NCBI GenBank assembly: GCA_015680685.1 | Contig: MNCI01004978.1 | Coordinates: 54,726-118,725 of the forward strand | Origin: Gnetum montanum | Taxonomy: Eukaryota; Streptophyta; Gnetopsida; Gnetales; Gnetaceae | DNA: 64,000 bases | Direction of reading: 5' to 3' | Shown: positions 45,324-58,181 of the stretch, piece by piece | How positions within the stretch are numbered: position 1 is the stretch's first letter | Layout of the letters: each line of letters opens with the position of its first letter | The notes under the pieces: model-generated | What the model saw: only the letters and a program-made list of their open reading frames with translations | What the model was told of the DNA's origin: nothing | Database searches by the model: none | Program-made: the position numbers and the translations under genes

Positions 45324-46750
45324 GAGAATCTTCCTCCTAGAAGATCTCAAGATGAGCTACACACATATGAGTCTCTACCTCCCAAGTAGCCTCCAAAGCT
45401 CCATGTTTACTCCATAAAATTTTGACCATAGGGACAACTTTACTATGTAGCTATCACACCATATGATCAACAATCTTTACTAGTTTCTTAACATAACTAA
45501 CATCATACTGTAGTTGTATTCTTAAATGGCAATCCCATGATGTTCATCAGGCACATAATGTTGTAGCATAGATACATGAAATACATCATGGACATGTGCC
45601 AAATGAGGAGGTAATGCTATCCAATAGGCCACTTGCCTAATCTTTTGTAACACTTGAAATGGACCAATGTATTTAGAAGCCAATTTCTCTTTTCAATAAG
45701 ATCAAGTAAGGATTTTCAAAGGAGAAACACAAAGAAATACATGATCTCTGACTACAAACTCTAGTGGTCTTTGACACCAATTGGCATATGTTGCCTTCCT
45801 ATCCTATGCAGCTTTCAATCTATCTTGGATCTCCTAAATCTACTTTGTAGTTTGCCTCACCAAATCTGTGCTCACCTACTGATGATTTTCTATGGTATCC
45901 AAACATAAATATGTACTACATGGCCTACCATATAAAATCTTATATGGTTCTATCTAAAAACTCTCTTGATAACTATTATTATAGGTAAATTCAACTAATG
46001 GTAGCATCCAATCCCAACCTTCTCTATACTGCAAAGCATAGGCTCTCAACATGTCTTCTACAATTTTATTCACCCATTCAATTTGACCATCAGTTTATGG
46101 ATGATATGTCAAACTTATATTTAGGTTTGTACCCAACTCCTTTTGAAATGCCTACCAAAAATATGACATGAATCAAGCATCCCTATCACTAATAGTTCAT
46201 CATGGCACACCATGCAATCACACTATATCTACAAGAAAGAGATCCTTAGTTTCTACTATGCTTACTGATGATTTTGTGACAAGAAAATGGATGGACTTTG
46301 TCAACAAATCAAAAACTACCAAGATAGCATCATAGCCACTATGAGCTCGTGAAAGATGAACAATGAAATCCATACTAATGATATCCCATTTCCATTGAGG
46401 AATGTCATGGGAATGCAAATATGCCTTAGGTCTATGATGCTCTATCTTCACTTGTTGAAAAATTAAACATCAAAATACATACTCTCATACATTCCTCTTC
46501 ATACTAGGCCACCAATACATTTGTCATAAACTCTGGTACATTTTCTGACTACTTGGATGTATTTGGTATCTACTCAAGTGGGCCTCGTCCATCAACTGAA
46601 GTCATAGAGCTTCTGGAACACATACTCAACCATCCATTCATATGAATCCATGAATATCCATAGAGAGTGGTCCATCAGAGGTAATTTATTACCTCAATGC
46701 CTAACACCAAGGATCATGGCATTGTTGCTCACATATCTGCTCTTACAAAT
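45324..46750 (-). pseudogene. pol: Integrase and chromodomain-like tail of E
   Basis: In sense: zinc-binding region remnants (YWWPSMKRNV), then the catalytic core with WDIISMDFIV (Asp codon 46368-46370), TISDRDA (Asp codon 46185-46187) and DGQIE (Glu codon 46077-46079). Exactly 35 residues separate the second Asp and the Glu, the D,D35E pattern. Next come EKLASKYIGPFQVL and HVHDVFHVSML, then LWSKHGALEATWEVETHM near 45400, the chromodomain motif that targets chromoviruses to heterochromatin. The frame has several stops and shifts. The catalytic triad is intact. Confidence 0.88.
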
Positions 46751-47330
46751 ATGATTGGATTATCAAGTTATTAAGCTTACTTGCCATCCTACTCAATGCA
46801 TCTGCTACTTACTTAGTCTTGCTAGGCTTATATTTAATAGTGAAATCAAAATCAGCAAGTAGCTCCACACATCTATGCTATCACAAGTTTAATTATGGCT
46901 AACTCATAAGATGTTGGAGGCTCCTATTGTCAATTCAAATAGCAACTTGCCCCCCATATAGATAATTCCACAAACTCGTCAATAAAAAGATCATAGCACC
47001 GAATTCTCAATCATGCATGGGATATCTAGTTTCATGTGGCCTCAATTGATAGGATGCATAAGCCACAACCTATCCATCCTACATCAACACACAACCAAAT
47101 CCATCCCCTAAATCATCAGTACTAATATCATATGGATGTCCTAGTGTAGAAGATATTAGCATAGGAGCAGTCACCAATCTATGCTTCAACTCCTCAAATT
47201 TAGCCTGACAAGCTAGGCCCCAAGTAAAGTTAGCCACTTTTCTCAAAAATCAAGTCAAAGGAGATGCTATGTGAGAGAAATGTTCCACAAACCTCCAACA
47301 ATATTCTACTAACCACAAGAAGCTTCACAC
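46751..47330 (-). pseudogene. pol: RNase H of E
   Basis: In sense: YDISTDDLGDGFGCVLM, VVAYASYQLRPHETRYPMHD, then IDNRSLQHLM and ADALSRM, the usual gypsy RNase H order. The Asp before LGDGFG is preserved. Stops interrupt it. Confidence 0.82.
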
Positions 47331-48110
47331 CTCTACTACTAATTATGGCCTAGGCCAATCATGAACAACTACAATCTTTGTAGGATTCATAGAGATACCA
47401 GCTCCTGACACCACATGTCCTAAGAACTAAATCTCTAATTACAGAAATGAACACTTGGATGGCTAAGCATATAGTTGGTACTCCCTCAAAATCTATAAAA
47501 CCATCCACAAGTGCTTTGCATGCAATTTCTCATTAGGAGAATATACTAAGATATCATCGATGAACACAATCACAAACTGATCTAGCAATGGATGCATCAC
47601 ACTATTCATGAGGTGCATGAAAACTACTGGTGCATTTGTCAACCCAAAGGGTAGCACCAAAAACTCATAGTGGCCATACTGTGTTTTGAATGCTATCTTT
47701 GACACATCCTACTCACAAACCCACACTTGATGATACCTAAACTTGAGATTAATCTTTAAGAATACATGAGCTCCCTGAAGTTGATCCAACAAGTCATCAA
47801 TGTGTGGCAAAGGATATCTATTTTTCATAGTTACTTGGTTTAACTACCTATAATCTATGCATAACTACAAACCCCCATCCTTCTTTTTAACAAATAACAT
47901 AGGTGCACCCCACGGTGATACACCTGGATGAATAAGGCCTTTATCCAATAGTTCTTGTTGCTAAATCTTTAGCTTTGATAGCTCTACAGGAGACATCCTA
48001 TGTGAAGCCTTTGAAATAGGCTCTATACCAAGTTTAAGTTTGATCTCAAACTCAATCTCTCACCTTAGTGGCAAACCCAATAATTTTGAGTAGAATACAT
48101 TAGGGAATTC
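47331..48110 (-). pseudogene. pol: Reverse transcriptase of E
   Basis: In sense: [35 protein letters not shown], then the open stretch 47493-47705 with [20 protein letters not shown] and FIDDILVYS (FIDD codons 47553-47564), and FLGHVVSGAGISM downstream. It is a typical chromovirus RT. Catalytic aspartates are preserved; a few stops are present. Confidence 0.88.
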
Positions 48111-48720
48111 ATGAATCACGAGAATTTTCTCTATCTCCACTATATTAGTTTTATAAATTGTAGCCACAAAGCATGCATTCCCTTTTTGAAGCATCCTACG
48201 ATACATTTGAGAGAAGACTAAATCCAGGCGTGTAGCTCTTGGACAAGTTTGTACCTCAATTGAAGCACCATTAACTAATTGTAATTGTAGGAGCTTTTAC
48301 TAATAGTCCAAACTAGCATTGAACTGCGACAACTAATCCATCCCTAAAATAACATCATATACCCCAATATCCATAACATGTAAATCACTAACCCACTGCA
48401 CACCTTCCAATTCTACTAGCACACCTATACACACCTAATCAACTTGAGTTTCATGACCCCTAGCAGAAGATACTATCAACCTAGGAGAAATAGAATGACA
48501 TACAAGAGCTACATGATGTGCAACCATAGGATCTATGAAAGAATGGCTAGCACCATGATCAAATAATATTAACACAACAAAGTCCAAAATCATACCTCCC
48601 ATCTCCATCATTTTGTTTGGCCGCATGTCCAAAGGTTGGTCTGTTAAGACATACACTAGTCCTTGAGTCCTCTAGTCCCCTCCTCCGAGTTAAGTGACTA
48701 ATTCTCCATGTCCACCCTAA
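48111..48720 (-). pseudogene. pol: Aspartic protease of E
   Basis: The open stretch 48435-48656 includes LFDHGASHSFI, with His replacing Ser/Thr in the D-S/T-G active-site triplet, and further along VYDVILGMD before a stop. The order after gag and before RT is standard. Confidence 0.8.
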
Positions 48721-49800
48721 ACTAGAGGTTACTATCCTTGACCTCTGCCTCCTCCACTACTACTTGCCTACTTTGAATACTCTCGAGCTTGATGCCCTGG
48801 CTGCCCACATGCAAAACAATTCTGGCAATCTCTCTACAAATGACTAGGTTTACCACATCTATAACAAAAAAGAGCACCACAACTAGCTCCAATAGTAGGA
48901 CCACGAGCAAGTGTTAGACACTCTCCTCCATGGCCATGAGCTTTCTTAGATGGGCCAAGCCTCTCTCCATATGTCGATCCTCTCTTCTGCCCCTATCACC
49001 TCTCTCTACAAACTATATCTTCCCACTGACTCCTGTCTAAATCCATGGCTACTGCTCTAGCTTCATCATAAGAAGTTAATCTAAGAGGTAATAAGTGATC
49101 CTTCAAATATGGTCTCAAACCTAGAACAAACATGTTCACCTATGCCCAAGTATTTGTCTACATCTAGGTACATAACTACTCAGCTTAGAGAACATCATAC
49201 TCCACCACAAATCAGCTATCCTGATACAAATGGTAGAACTCATCCTTCTTGGCCTATGCATATTGGGTAGACACATAACAACCTCTGAAAGATGCCAAAA
49301 AATCATCCCATGCCACCTATTGACCAGTCCATCCCTTGGCCTACTCTTCAGTTGTCCACCAACACTAGGCAATACCAACCAATTGATAAACTACCAATTG
49401 AGTTTGCTAAACTGATGAACAACCCATCAAATCAAAATCCTTTTGCAATTCCTCCAACCATTCTATATCCACAGTGGAAACCTAAGTGCCATCAAATTTT
49501 GGAGGTCCCAATTTTCAAAACTACTCCACTAATTCCCTATTGATAGGCTACCTATTTGATTCTCGTGAGCCTCCACTACCACTACCACTTCCCACTTTCC
49601 TAAGCATGGGAACAAGAACATCACTAGCTACAACATGCTACTGTAGGATCTATAACAATTGTTGTATAAGCTTCAGTTGCCTATTTATAGGATCACTACT
49701 AGATATTTGAGGAGGCTACTCCTATCCATCATTAGGTCCTTCTAGTCTACAAGCCCCCCACCCCCTGCACCCCCACACCCCCACCCTCCATCATACAACA
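48721..49800 (-). pseudogene. gag: gag of E
   Basis: In sense: capsid domain with EFYHLYQD and VLGLRPYLKDHLLPLRLTSY (about 49060-49260), AVAMDLDRSQWED, and the zinc knuckle CFACGQPGHQAREY (48777-48818), where the last Cys is Tyr. Knuckle spacing is the common C-x2-C-x4-H-x4-(C), unlike the shorter type in A and D. Many stops. A C-rich tract lies at about 49749-49790. Confidence 0.78.
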
Positions 49801-49813
49801 TTGGAGTAAAATA

Positions 49814-49825
49814 GCTCCAATACCA
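49814..49825 (-). other. Initiator tRNA-Met primer-binding site of E
   Basis: The + strand reads gctccaatacca, two changes from gctctgatacca, three bases from the 5' LTR. Confidence 0.8.
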
Positions 49826-49828
49826 TAA

Positions 49829-52546
49829 TGTAACACCCTACCCTAGCGAGGGTAGGATGATGCCTAGGATCAAGTAATTGTAGAATGGAAGCATGATAAC
49901 TAAAACCAATAATGTGCAAAATACATGATACCCAAGAAGGTCAAATGGTACAAAAATTTCCTACCACACCAAAAACTAAACATAACTATCACTTTATCAA
50001 AATGCATGTCTCTACATAAATCAAACTATGCATTGCTCTACTAAAATACAAAAACACATAAACCTCATCATCGTATATAGAAGAGTATAGAGAGTTTCAT
50101 ACAAGGATATCTAGTCCATACTACTATACATGAAAATATACAGTAACCAAACACTAAAGGATTTTCTCTCCTCTACTCTCTCTCTCTCTCTCTCTCCATG
50201 CTTATCTAGGCTCTTGCACCTTTCACCTATAATTAAATCAAGTAAGTACCCAACTGAGTGAGAAGCCTTTACACTTCCCCAACTAGATGGTCAACAAGTG
50301 TTGCACTAGAGGAGAGGAGTGGGGTAGAAGGCAACCTGCAACCACTATTAGTCTCATGCATGCTCAAAAAAACACACACCATATCACCCATAAAGCTAAC
50401 ATACTATCATACAATCATAGAAAAAGCCATGGTCCAATATCATGTATCATGCCCATGTCATCATACCCATGATATACCATAAATAGTCCATGATTTACAC
50501 AATCATAATCCAAACAAAACACTTATTCTCAATGATATGACTTACAAACCAATACTATCACATACATAGCCCACATGGTTGCTAGCATATTCATGCTTAG
50601 TGTAACATGTGAAACATTGCCATGAGTAGTCATAATAGCTATTACCTGCAAGTCTTCTATTAGTCTTTTATTTATCCAACCAGTGCTAGGATCTATCAAC
50701 TTGTGACCTGCAACCATTAGTCTTCTGGAGGACTAGAGATAAGGATGAACATACCTATGTCATAGACTAGTTGTAGGGACAAACACACCTACGCTCTCCC
50801 ACTCTCAAGATGAGGCCTGAGATAGGAGCCTCACCGATGCATCATAGTGGGTGTCAATTCATACTACCTCCAAGGTGCCTCACCACCAACTAGTCCACAC
50901 CCTCATGCTAGCACCACCCACCAACAACCATCACAAGCATTTTCATGAAAACATATACACAATCCAACTAACTTATGCCAACATAGGTCATAAGCACAAC
51001 ACCCTTGAACAAACATAACTGCACATATCCACCCCTAATAATTCAATCATTCCATGAAAACAATACCATAATGCAATAGAATGACATGAAGACCTTGATA
51101 TGACAAAAAAATACTATATTCCTCAAAAGACATGTACTTCCATATAAATGACCACTAGAATAACCTTCAAAATGATATATGCCCAAAGAGAAAACCAATC
51201 CCACAATTAGAAAGTACTTCCCAAAATGATCCTAGCGACACTAATTTTACCTAATCAAACTCTTGGAAGCAAAGTTATGCATGTTCAAAGTTTGATTAAT
51301 AAACTAATATTTAAATAATATTTAATTACCACCCTAAAGGATTGGAACTTCCAAAAATGCTCACATCCCAATAGGCCCCGAAAATAGAATATTTCTATCA
51401 TACCAATCTCATTAACATCACATATCATATTCCACAAGTCCACATCATACCATACATCCCATATATATTAATAAAAAAATTTGTAACTAGAATTATACAA
51501 TTTGGAAAATATGCAAAATAACATGCCTAAGTTTAGACTTTGAGTCATCCATCCCACATGCCCCCATCGCATGATTATTTACACTAATCCAACACAAAAA
51601 TACAAGGAAAAGATAAAGACAATCCACCAACTACAATTGTTGGATAGAAAGGCTAAAACAAGTAGAAAATCTTTTAAAATCTAGCAAACCTCCATTTCAT
51701 TCCCAATAAGTTCTGCACCCATGTAGATATGACTGTAGCAATCCCAAATCTAGGTTTAGAGCAAGCAAAAACCATCCAAAGAGTTTAGAATTTAGAAAAA
51801 TGTGGAAGAAAAGAAGAGAGAAGAAAGAAAACAAAAGAAAACATGCTCTTGTACATTTTTTTTCATGCGACAGAAAAAAATAGAAACCAAAACCCAATTT
51901 CTCTCATAAGCAGTGATGAGGCAGTGGAAAAAATAATATAAAACTTATATGTTTACTTTATGTTTTAACAAAACAAATGAAAACCAATGATGCACTTTCC
52001 TCATGTCACATGAGTTACTTTTTCTTCTTCTCTTTTTCATTTGAATTATTTATTATATTTTTTAAGGAATGATTTTCATAAGTCATATTTTTTGTCTCCA
52101 CAACTAATAATGTAAACTTTAATCATGTGTAACAGACATACTAGGACTCCAAATCAAAATCCATTTAAATCTACGAGATCCTTATCATACGCTCTACACA
52201 TTCACATGCCAAAACCACACCCAAACATCATGCAACATAGCACTATAGTACAAATGCCTACATACCAAAATCACACATAGAGCATAAAAACATACCAAAT
52301 AGGTGCTCTTGTATCCTAATCTAACACCCTTACCAACAAAATCACCTATCTAACACATCACACAAGGCTAGTGTACATAATCACATTAGTTAAGCATGTA
52401 AAGACAGCATAATCATAACATAAAAACAAAGCCTCATAACATATAAAATACATTAACTCATCCCCAAAAACCCACCAAGATTCCACATGTAAGGTATAAC
52501 GCATAAGTGGATGACCATACCTACTATCTCTGGATGGGATATAATA
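49829..52546 (-). repeat. 5' LTR of E
   Basis: tgtaacaccctaccc...atataata, 2718 bp, collinear with the split left LTR. A CT microsatellite (50174-50198) is expanded relative to the left copy (about 36225-36240). The final CA has changed to TA. Followed by the TSD TATTA. Confidence 0.88.
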
Positions 52547-52551
52547 TATTA

Positions 52552-53165
52552 CAAACTCATATAATTTCTAGTATCATTTCTACCTGCAAGGTCACTATGA
52601 GGTCTTTTATTGCTTTCAAAATCAATGTGCTCTTACATGTAACATTAAACCTGAAAGAGAACACGCTAACCCAAAAATGTTGAATTTTATTATCTGACAT
52701 GCAAAGATTGAAAAATCCATGTATATTTTAGATCAAGGAATCAACCCCACTAGGAATCTATGAATACACACATAGTTCATTTGTTAATAAAAATCCAATA
52801 TTGGAGAAAGCAAATGGATCTCAGCCTACATTGGGTTCATTGAACAACTATTCAATAACCTTCAAGGCTAGCCCTAGTTGCTGGAACTTGTCCAATGATG
52901 ACAAAAAACACTTCAATCATGTGAATAAATATGAATATATTTCTAGTAGTAGTTAGAAATGCACTAAGAGAAAAGGAAACATGGAAATACTTTCTGGCCA
53001 TGATAATTGAGATGATAGGGCTAAATTCTTTGGACCATTTTTATCTCAATCTGCAAATATTGATAAATTGTTGGAAATGCAAGAATGAAAAATCCAACAA
53101 ATAGTATGAAGGATGCATCATGATAGTTTACTAAGAAAACACTTGGCTACTAAGCTTTATCTTTA
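52552..53165 (+). pseudogene. Unrecognised decayed frame
   Basis: After the E insertion a + frame can be followed with few stops: ANGSQPTLGSLNNYSITFKA, CWNLSNDDKKHFNHVNKYEY, then a stop, KFFGPFLSQSANIDKLLEMQ and MHHDSLLRKHLATKLYL. It does not look like gag, RT or integrase. It could be a piece of a host gene, or a non-coding part of element G read by chance. Family unknown. Confidence 0.3.
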
Positions 53166-55740
53166 AAAAAATTATTGTCGTCCACCATGTCTATTGCAAG
53201 ACCACAAGAGGCTACATAGCCATAGTGGAGGCAACTCTACTCTACACTACACATCATCCCACCAACCTTTGCTTATCCCTACACTCTTTTGCTCCTAGAT
53301 GCCCACTACCTCTTTACCTACAAGTGCCTATAGTTAGCTACCTGCTCTACCTTGTTGTCTACATCGTAGTTGCCTATCATTTGTCACAATGCACTACAAC
53401 ACCGCCTCACCACCTACTATGCTACTACATCACTGCTACACCTACTATTCATTCCTGTGCACTGAGAATCATCCTATAGCCTACCTCACCCTCCTCATGG
53501 CCCCCCATTACCTACCTCATCTAGTTCTACACCCATTGTTCAGTGCCACCATCATGCTATCCAATGACCACTACTATACTATGCCACCTATTTCCTGTTG
53601 CACACCAACTGTTGCTCTTCCACACCCTACCAGCCTATTATCTTGGGAACTAGAATGACCTTCCATGATTCCAACCAAGTTAGCATAGTTCCTCATCCAT
53701 ACTTGATCTATGCTAACTAACATAGAGCCAACGTGGATGCCACACATAGCACAAACTCTCCACTATGCTACCACCGCACAGCTGAGTTCACCTATATCTA
53801 CATCCTATGCACACTACCCTCATACATCACTAACACTAAAATCTATAAGGCCGCCACCCTCAACTACCACATTTTTTTCCTACTCCCACCATTGCTTCAC
53901 CCTTGCCATGACAACCACCAAAGCCCATAGTGCAACTAAGCCAATCCATGTGCTTAAGCTTGCAAACACCCACGTGATGGTCAGTAGGCACAATAGCACC
54001 TCAAGATGTAGAGCTTGCTGAGGTGTTGCATGATGCATGCACCTACCTAGCCTTGCCACCACCAAACACCCTCCATCTACTGATGAGTCACTATTGTTGT
54101 TCTCCCTACTTTATCCATGCTCATCTTTGCTAGTTAGCATGGATCCAACATGAATGTCATGATCCAACCTGTCCTTCATGCTCATCCATGTTGGTCAACA
54201 TGGATCCAGTGTGGATGCCGCTCCCACACACCACCTCCACTCTCACCATAACACCACTCATCTCTATGTTGCATGCCCTTTTCAACACCACAAAGAAGCC
54301 CTTTAGACCATTATCTCAATGTAGTGGCCCCAACCCTTAGGACTAGTGACCACTATGGCTAATTGTGGCACTAGTCGACAATGTCGCAAGTGTGACATGG
54401 CCAAATGGCCAACCCTGCATCACTATAGAAACCCTTGCCTTCCCTCCATCACTCCCACCATGCCATTTGCACCATCCTATGACCACGATGCCTCCATTTC
54501 CTTACTACTATTGCATCAACATAGCCTCTATTGCCACATGTGCCCTGTGCTTACCCTCTATCACCTATCAATATTTAAAAACATAATAATAAATAATAAA
54601 TAAAAAAAATTCATTCTACAAAGGCCATGTTGAGGGTTGTGTTAGCCTTGCAAAATGACCACAATGGCCCTGTAGGGGCTGCATAGCCATACGTAGGGCC
54701 ACATTTCCCCTTAGGATCATGTGCTATGATGTCCCCTCACAAGCTACCTTTGCTCAACACATTTGACCATCCATAGACCACCTTGACACCACTGTCAACC
54801 TTGCTTACAAGGTGTGTAGGCCTATACAAGCCACATTAGACCCTCCTTGCTAGCCAATGTAGACCCAGCATGGATTCAAAGGGAAAACTAAATGCATCAA
54901 AAACCTTCCCTACCCCCCCCTCCCCCATCTCATCCACAGTATTTAACATTAATCTAGTGTGGATGTTGCGATCTCATGCTACATCTCAAGGCTCCTGCCC
55001 ACCCACAGACATACATCACATTGCTCTACCTATGACTCCACCATTACACTACACACACACTTACAAAACCCCTATGTGCACTATGTAGGCCTGCCAATGA
55101 AACCCTCCTGTGCTACTGCAACCTCACCTTGGAGGTTTGTAGCCCCATCGCACAAGCTACGCAATCCTACCAAGGCTACATTGCCCTACCTAGACCACAC
55201 AATCCTACTCAAGGCTACATGAATCTACAATCCTGCAATTTCTCTAACTATGCTTCTATCCTCCACAACATCACCCACCTCAATGGGCCGCTACCACCCT
55301 CTATAAGCCACCATCCATCTTACATGCTAGACCACATCAATGTTGTCATTCCTTCTATGCTGCCACACTTACTTGCAATACCTTGTCTGACAGCTCTAGT
55401 TTTAGCATCCTCAACTACACTGAGTTCTAAGTAACTGAGATGGTATAGAGGCATGGTAATGTGCACAATAGGTGTAGCCATGCGACATTGACTATGACTG
55501 TGGAAGGTTGGCAACATGGCTGGTAGAGGGCAACATCAGTTGTACTACAAAGCAAAGCCGCCTCTTGTGGACCTACGTGGATGGCAAGACACATGGTCAT
55601 GAAATTTTAGTTAATCCTAATTTTTACTTTTAATCTTATTTTATCATGTAAGCAATTAGCTTGGTCAATTTGATATGCAACTTGGAAAGGTGCAGAGGAG
55701 CCACCTTCTCAGCATGTTTCACCCCACCCAATGTGGGTAC
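53166..55740. other. CA/CT-rich island with a dispersed 30-bp motif
   Basis: About 2.5 kb in which the + strand is strikingly rich in CAC, CTA, CAT and ACC, unlike the AT-rich flanks. Many overlapping frames appear open, in both strands, for compositional reasons. An imperfect motif (acatrgancca...tggatg) recurs near 53717, 54141, 54202, 54860 and 54948. No protein family is recognised. Confidence 0.6.
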
Positions 55741-56100
55741 CTAAAAAATATAAATATAAATATAAATTATTAATTATTTCTAAATATATATTAAATCTAA
55801 TTCCATTTTTACCTTATTATCACCTATCTCTTTCCATTCATTTCTCTCATTAACTATATATTTTTACAAATACTATTTATTTTCTACTTATAGTTAATTC
55901 GCATCCATTCATATGCAACATTGTAATCTTGCCTCATCTAGAATTGAGTTATTGAATTTTATGCAAATTTAAATAATAATAATAATATATATCTATATAT
56001 GATAAGTATTATTATTATGGTTATTATTAAACTATTATTAAATATGATATGGTGTTAACTTAGTATATTTTACCTATATTTATCATATTATACCCTATTT
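55741..56100. other. AT-rich stretch
   Basis: Short A/T repeats (aaatataaat, aataataataa, tattattattatggttatt). No gene or element boundary seen. Confidence 0.6.
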
Positions 56101-57553
56101 TTTTACTTTACCATGCTTTATCAAGTTATACTTCACTTGTTGCCTTGCAATGACCTTATCAATGAAATTTGACCCTACTACAGCCCACCAAGGCCTTAAA
56201 ACTAGTAATTTAATAGCCTTCCAAGGCCTAAAATTGGCAAAATGTGACCTCACTTGATCATGTTGTGTCATATGTAGCCTACTTTACCTTATTTGACCTT
56301 GTTTGGCTTCATCCCTACTATGTGTTTAACACTGCTTGACCTTATTTAACACCATTTTATATGGTTTTGACCATCTTTTATCATTATTTAATACCATGTC
56401 ACCATGGTTTTCTGAGGCCTTAAACCAACACCATGGTCTGCTATGACCTTAAACTAACAACTTTGGTATCCTAGGTAGCTATGGCTTTGTTTGTCATCTC
56501 ATCATGCTATGTGGCTTGTATGCATTATAATGTTATAACATGCTCTATTTTCATGGTTTTCCTATCTTCTTGGAGTTGTGTTTGCAGGATGAAGCCTTGA
56601 GCCATTGCAAAGGTGCAACCCATCACATTGAAAAGCCACCACATGACCTCAATGCGCAAGATTTAGTGAGTTTGTCCTACTATGTCAAGAGTTCTTGTAC
56701 CATTGCCTTCCATCTAACACCACTCCTTTGAGCTCAACCCCATAGCTTGATTATGACCTTGCATACCTTGAGCAACAATGTTGACCAATATTTGACATTC
56801 ATGCATTTATGGCCATGTGACATCCTTTCATCATGCTCCACCTCCAAGTCCTCTTGAATGTAACACATATCATTCAATGGGAAATCATTAAGTCCATTAG
56901 ATGTAACACATCTCATTCAATGTGAAAACCCAAAGTCCATTGAGTGTAGAATAACTCACTCAATGGGAAAACCAAACCAAACCGACCTTGGAAAAGAAAC
57001 CCAATGAAGTTTCACTCCACAAAAAAAGGGAGGGGATGCAGATTGGCAAGCCAAATGGCCAATAAAGATCAATTCCTTTGAACATAAAGGAGGAGCCTAG
57101 TGGCCAAAGATACCTTGGAGTGAAGTGATGATTCCTCAAATGCATTTACCAAGTAAACCTCACTTCCAAACATGAAGTGCATAACCTTAATCTACATGTC
57201 AGTGTAATACTATAGTCATGGTGTCAACACTTGGAACTCATTGTTAGCCTTCATGGCCATTTCCCCATGGCCTCATTACCATTTCTTCATCATAACCTTA
57301 CACCATCATCATGAGCACTCTTTGGCATGGTTTGACACACTGGATCAAGCATGGAAAGGGAACATCGATGGTGGACCTGCAATGGTGTTTTGTATTCTTT
57401 GTCAATGCCTCTTAGGTTAATCCTCCAAATACCAACAAAGAGGGGCTAGTGAAACACCACCAAAATTTTCATGTTATAATCATTTTCCATCACGTATCCT
57501 TCACCCCATGACACTTGAGCCAAAACTTCATTGTAAACATGAGATTGTAACCC

Positions 57554-57769
57554 ATGAGGAGCAATCTCACATATCTCATACTTTTGGGGTGGAAAATACC
57601 TCATGAGTGGTCCAAGACTCATTTCCCAAGTCAAAAATGTCATGTACTCTCTATATTTGAGCTTGGAGAGGTCAATAATGCCTTTCGGAATGCCAAAAAT
57701 GGCAATTTGGTGGGTTTTATGGGGGGTATAGCACATTCTACGTTGCAAATGCATGCATGGAGGGTGTAG
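57554..57769 (+). pseudogene. Short conserved frame within R2
   Basis: 71 codons; KIPHEWSKTHFPSQKCHVLS and FRNAKNGNLVGF are matched in the R1 frame at 25720-25965. No known domain recognised. Confidence 0.35.
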
Positions 57770-58131
57770 TTCATGCACCCCCAACATAGAGGGATGTAAC
57801 AAGGGTATATCTCATCTACCACTAGTGTGGAAGAGTGTGGGACCACCAATACATAGCATGTAGCGGTATACGCTCTCTACCGCCCGCAACGCCCCCCTCC
57901 CCCTCTCCAATGTTGACACATCTTTCCCCTATCGTAGAAGCCACATGCAATAGATTTCAACACTCCATTGATTGCAATGTTGGCCATGCACTCTAGTGAG
58001 GATGGCAAAAGACCCAACATTTAAGAAAAAAGCTATCATGGATGGTGTGCCCCTGTTACTATTTATAGTAAGTGCAATGGCCATGGGAGTGTTACTTTCC
58101 ATACATAGTAACCACCACACTCCCCCCGCAC

Positions 58132-58181
58132 NNNNNNNNNNNNNNNNNNNNNNNNNNNNNNNNNNNNNNNNNNNNNNNNNN
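58132..58181. other. Assembly gap (50 N)
   Basis: Run of N inside R2, right after a C-rich segment. Confidence 0.99.

Larger units (their letters stand above)
35882..52546 (-). mobile_element. Element E: complete chromovirus-type Ty3/gypsy element with nested D
   Basis: TSD TATTA at 35877-35881 and 52547-52551. The 3' LTR is 35882-38478 plus 45192-45310, split by D; the 5' LTR is 49829-52546. Initiator tRNA-Met PBS, gag with zinc knuckle, protease, RT, RNase H, integrase and chromodomain-like tail are in order. Without D it is about 9.95 kb. LTRs of 2.7 kb, the Met PBS and the C-terminal chromodomain fit the Del/Tekay chromovirus branch. Coding frames carry many stops, so it cannot move by itself. 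Confidence 0.9.

Noticed and set aside
49136-49378. 80-codon - frame beginning MVLPSVGG
   Set aside because: Out of frame with the gag capsid codons of E, which read EFYHLYQD at the same place.
53225-55434. Ten or so open frames of 60-103 codons as genes
   Set aside because: They overlap in several frames and both strands and reflect the CA/CT-rich composition; no domain is recognisable.
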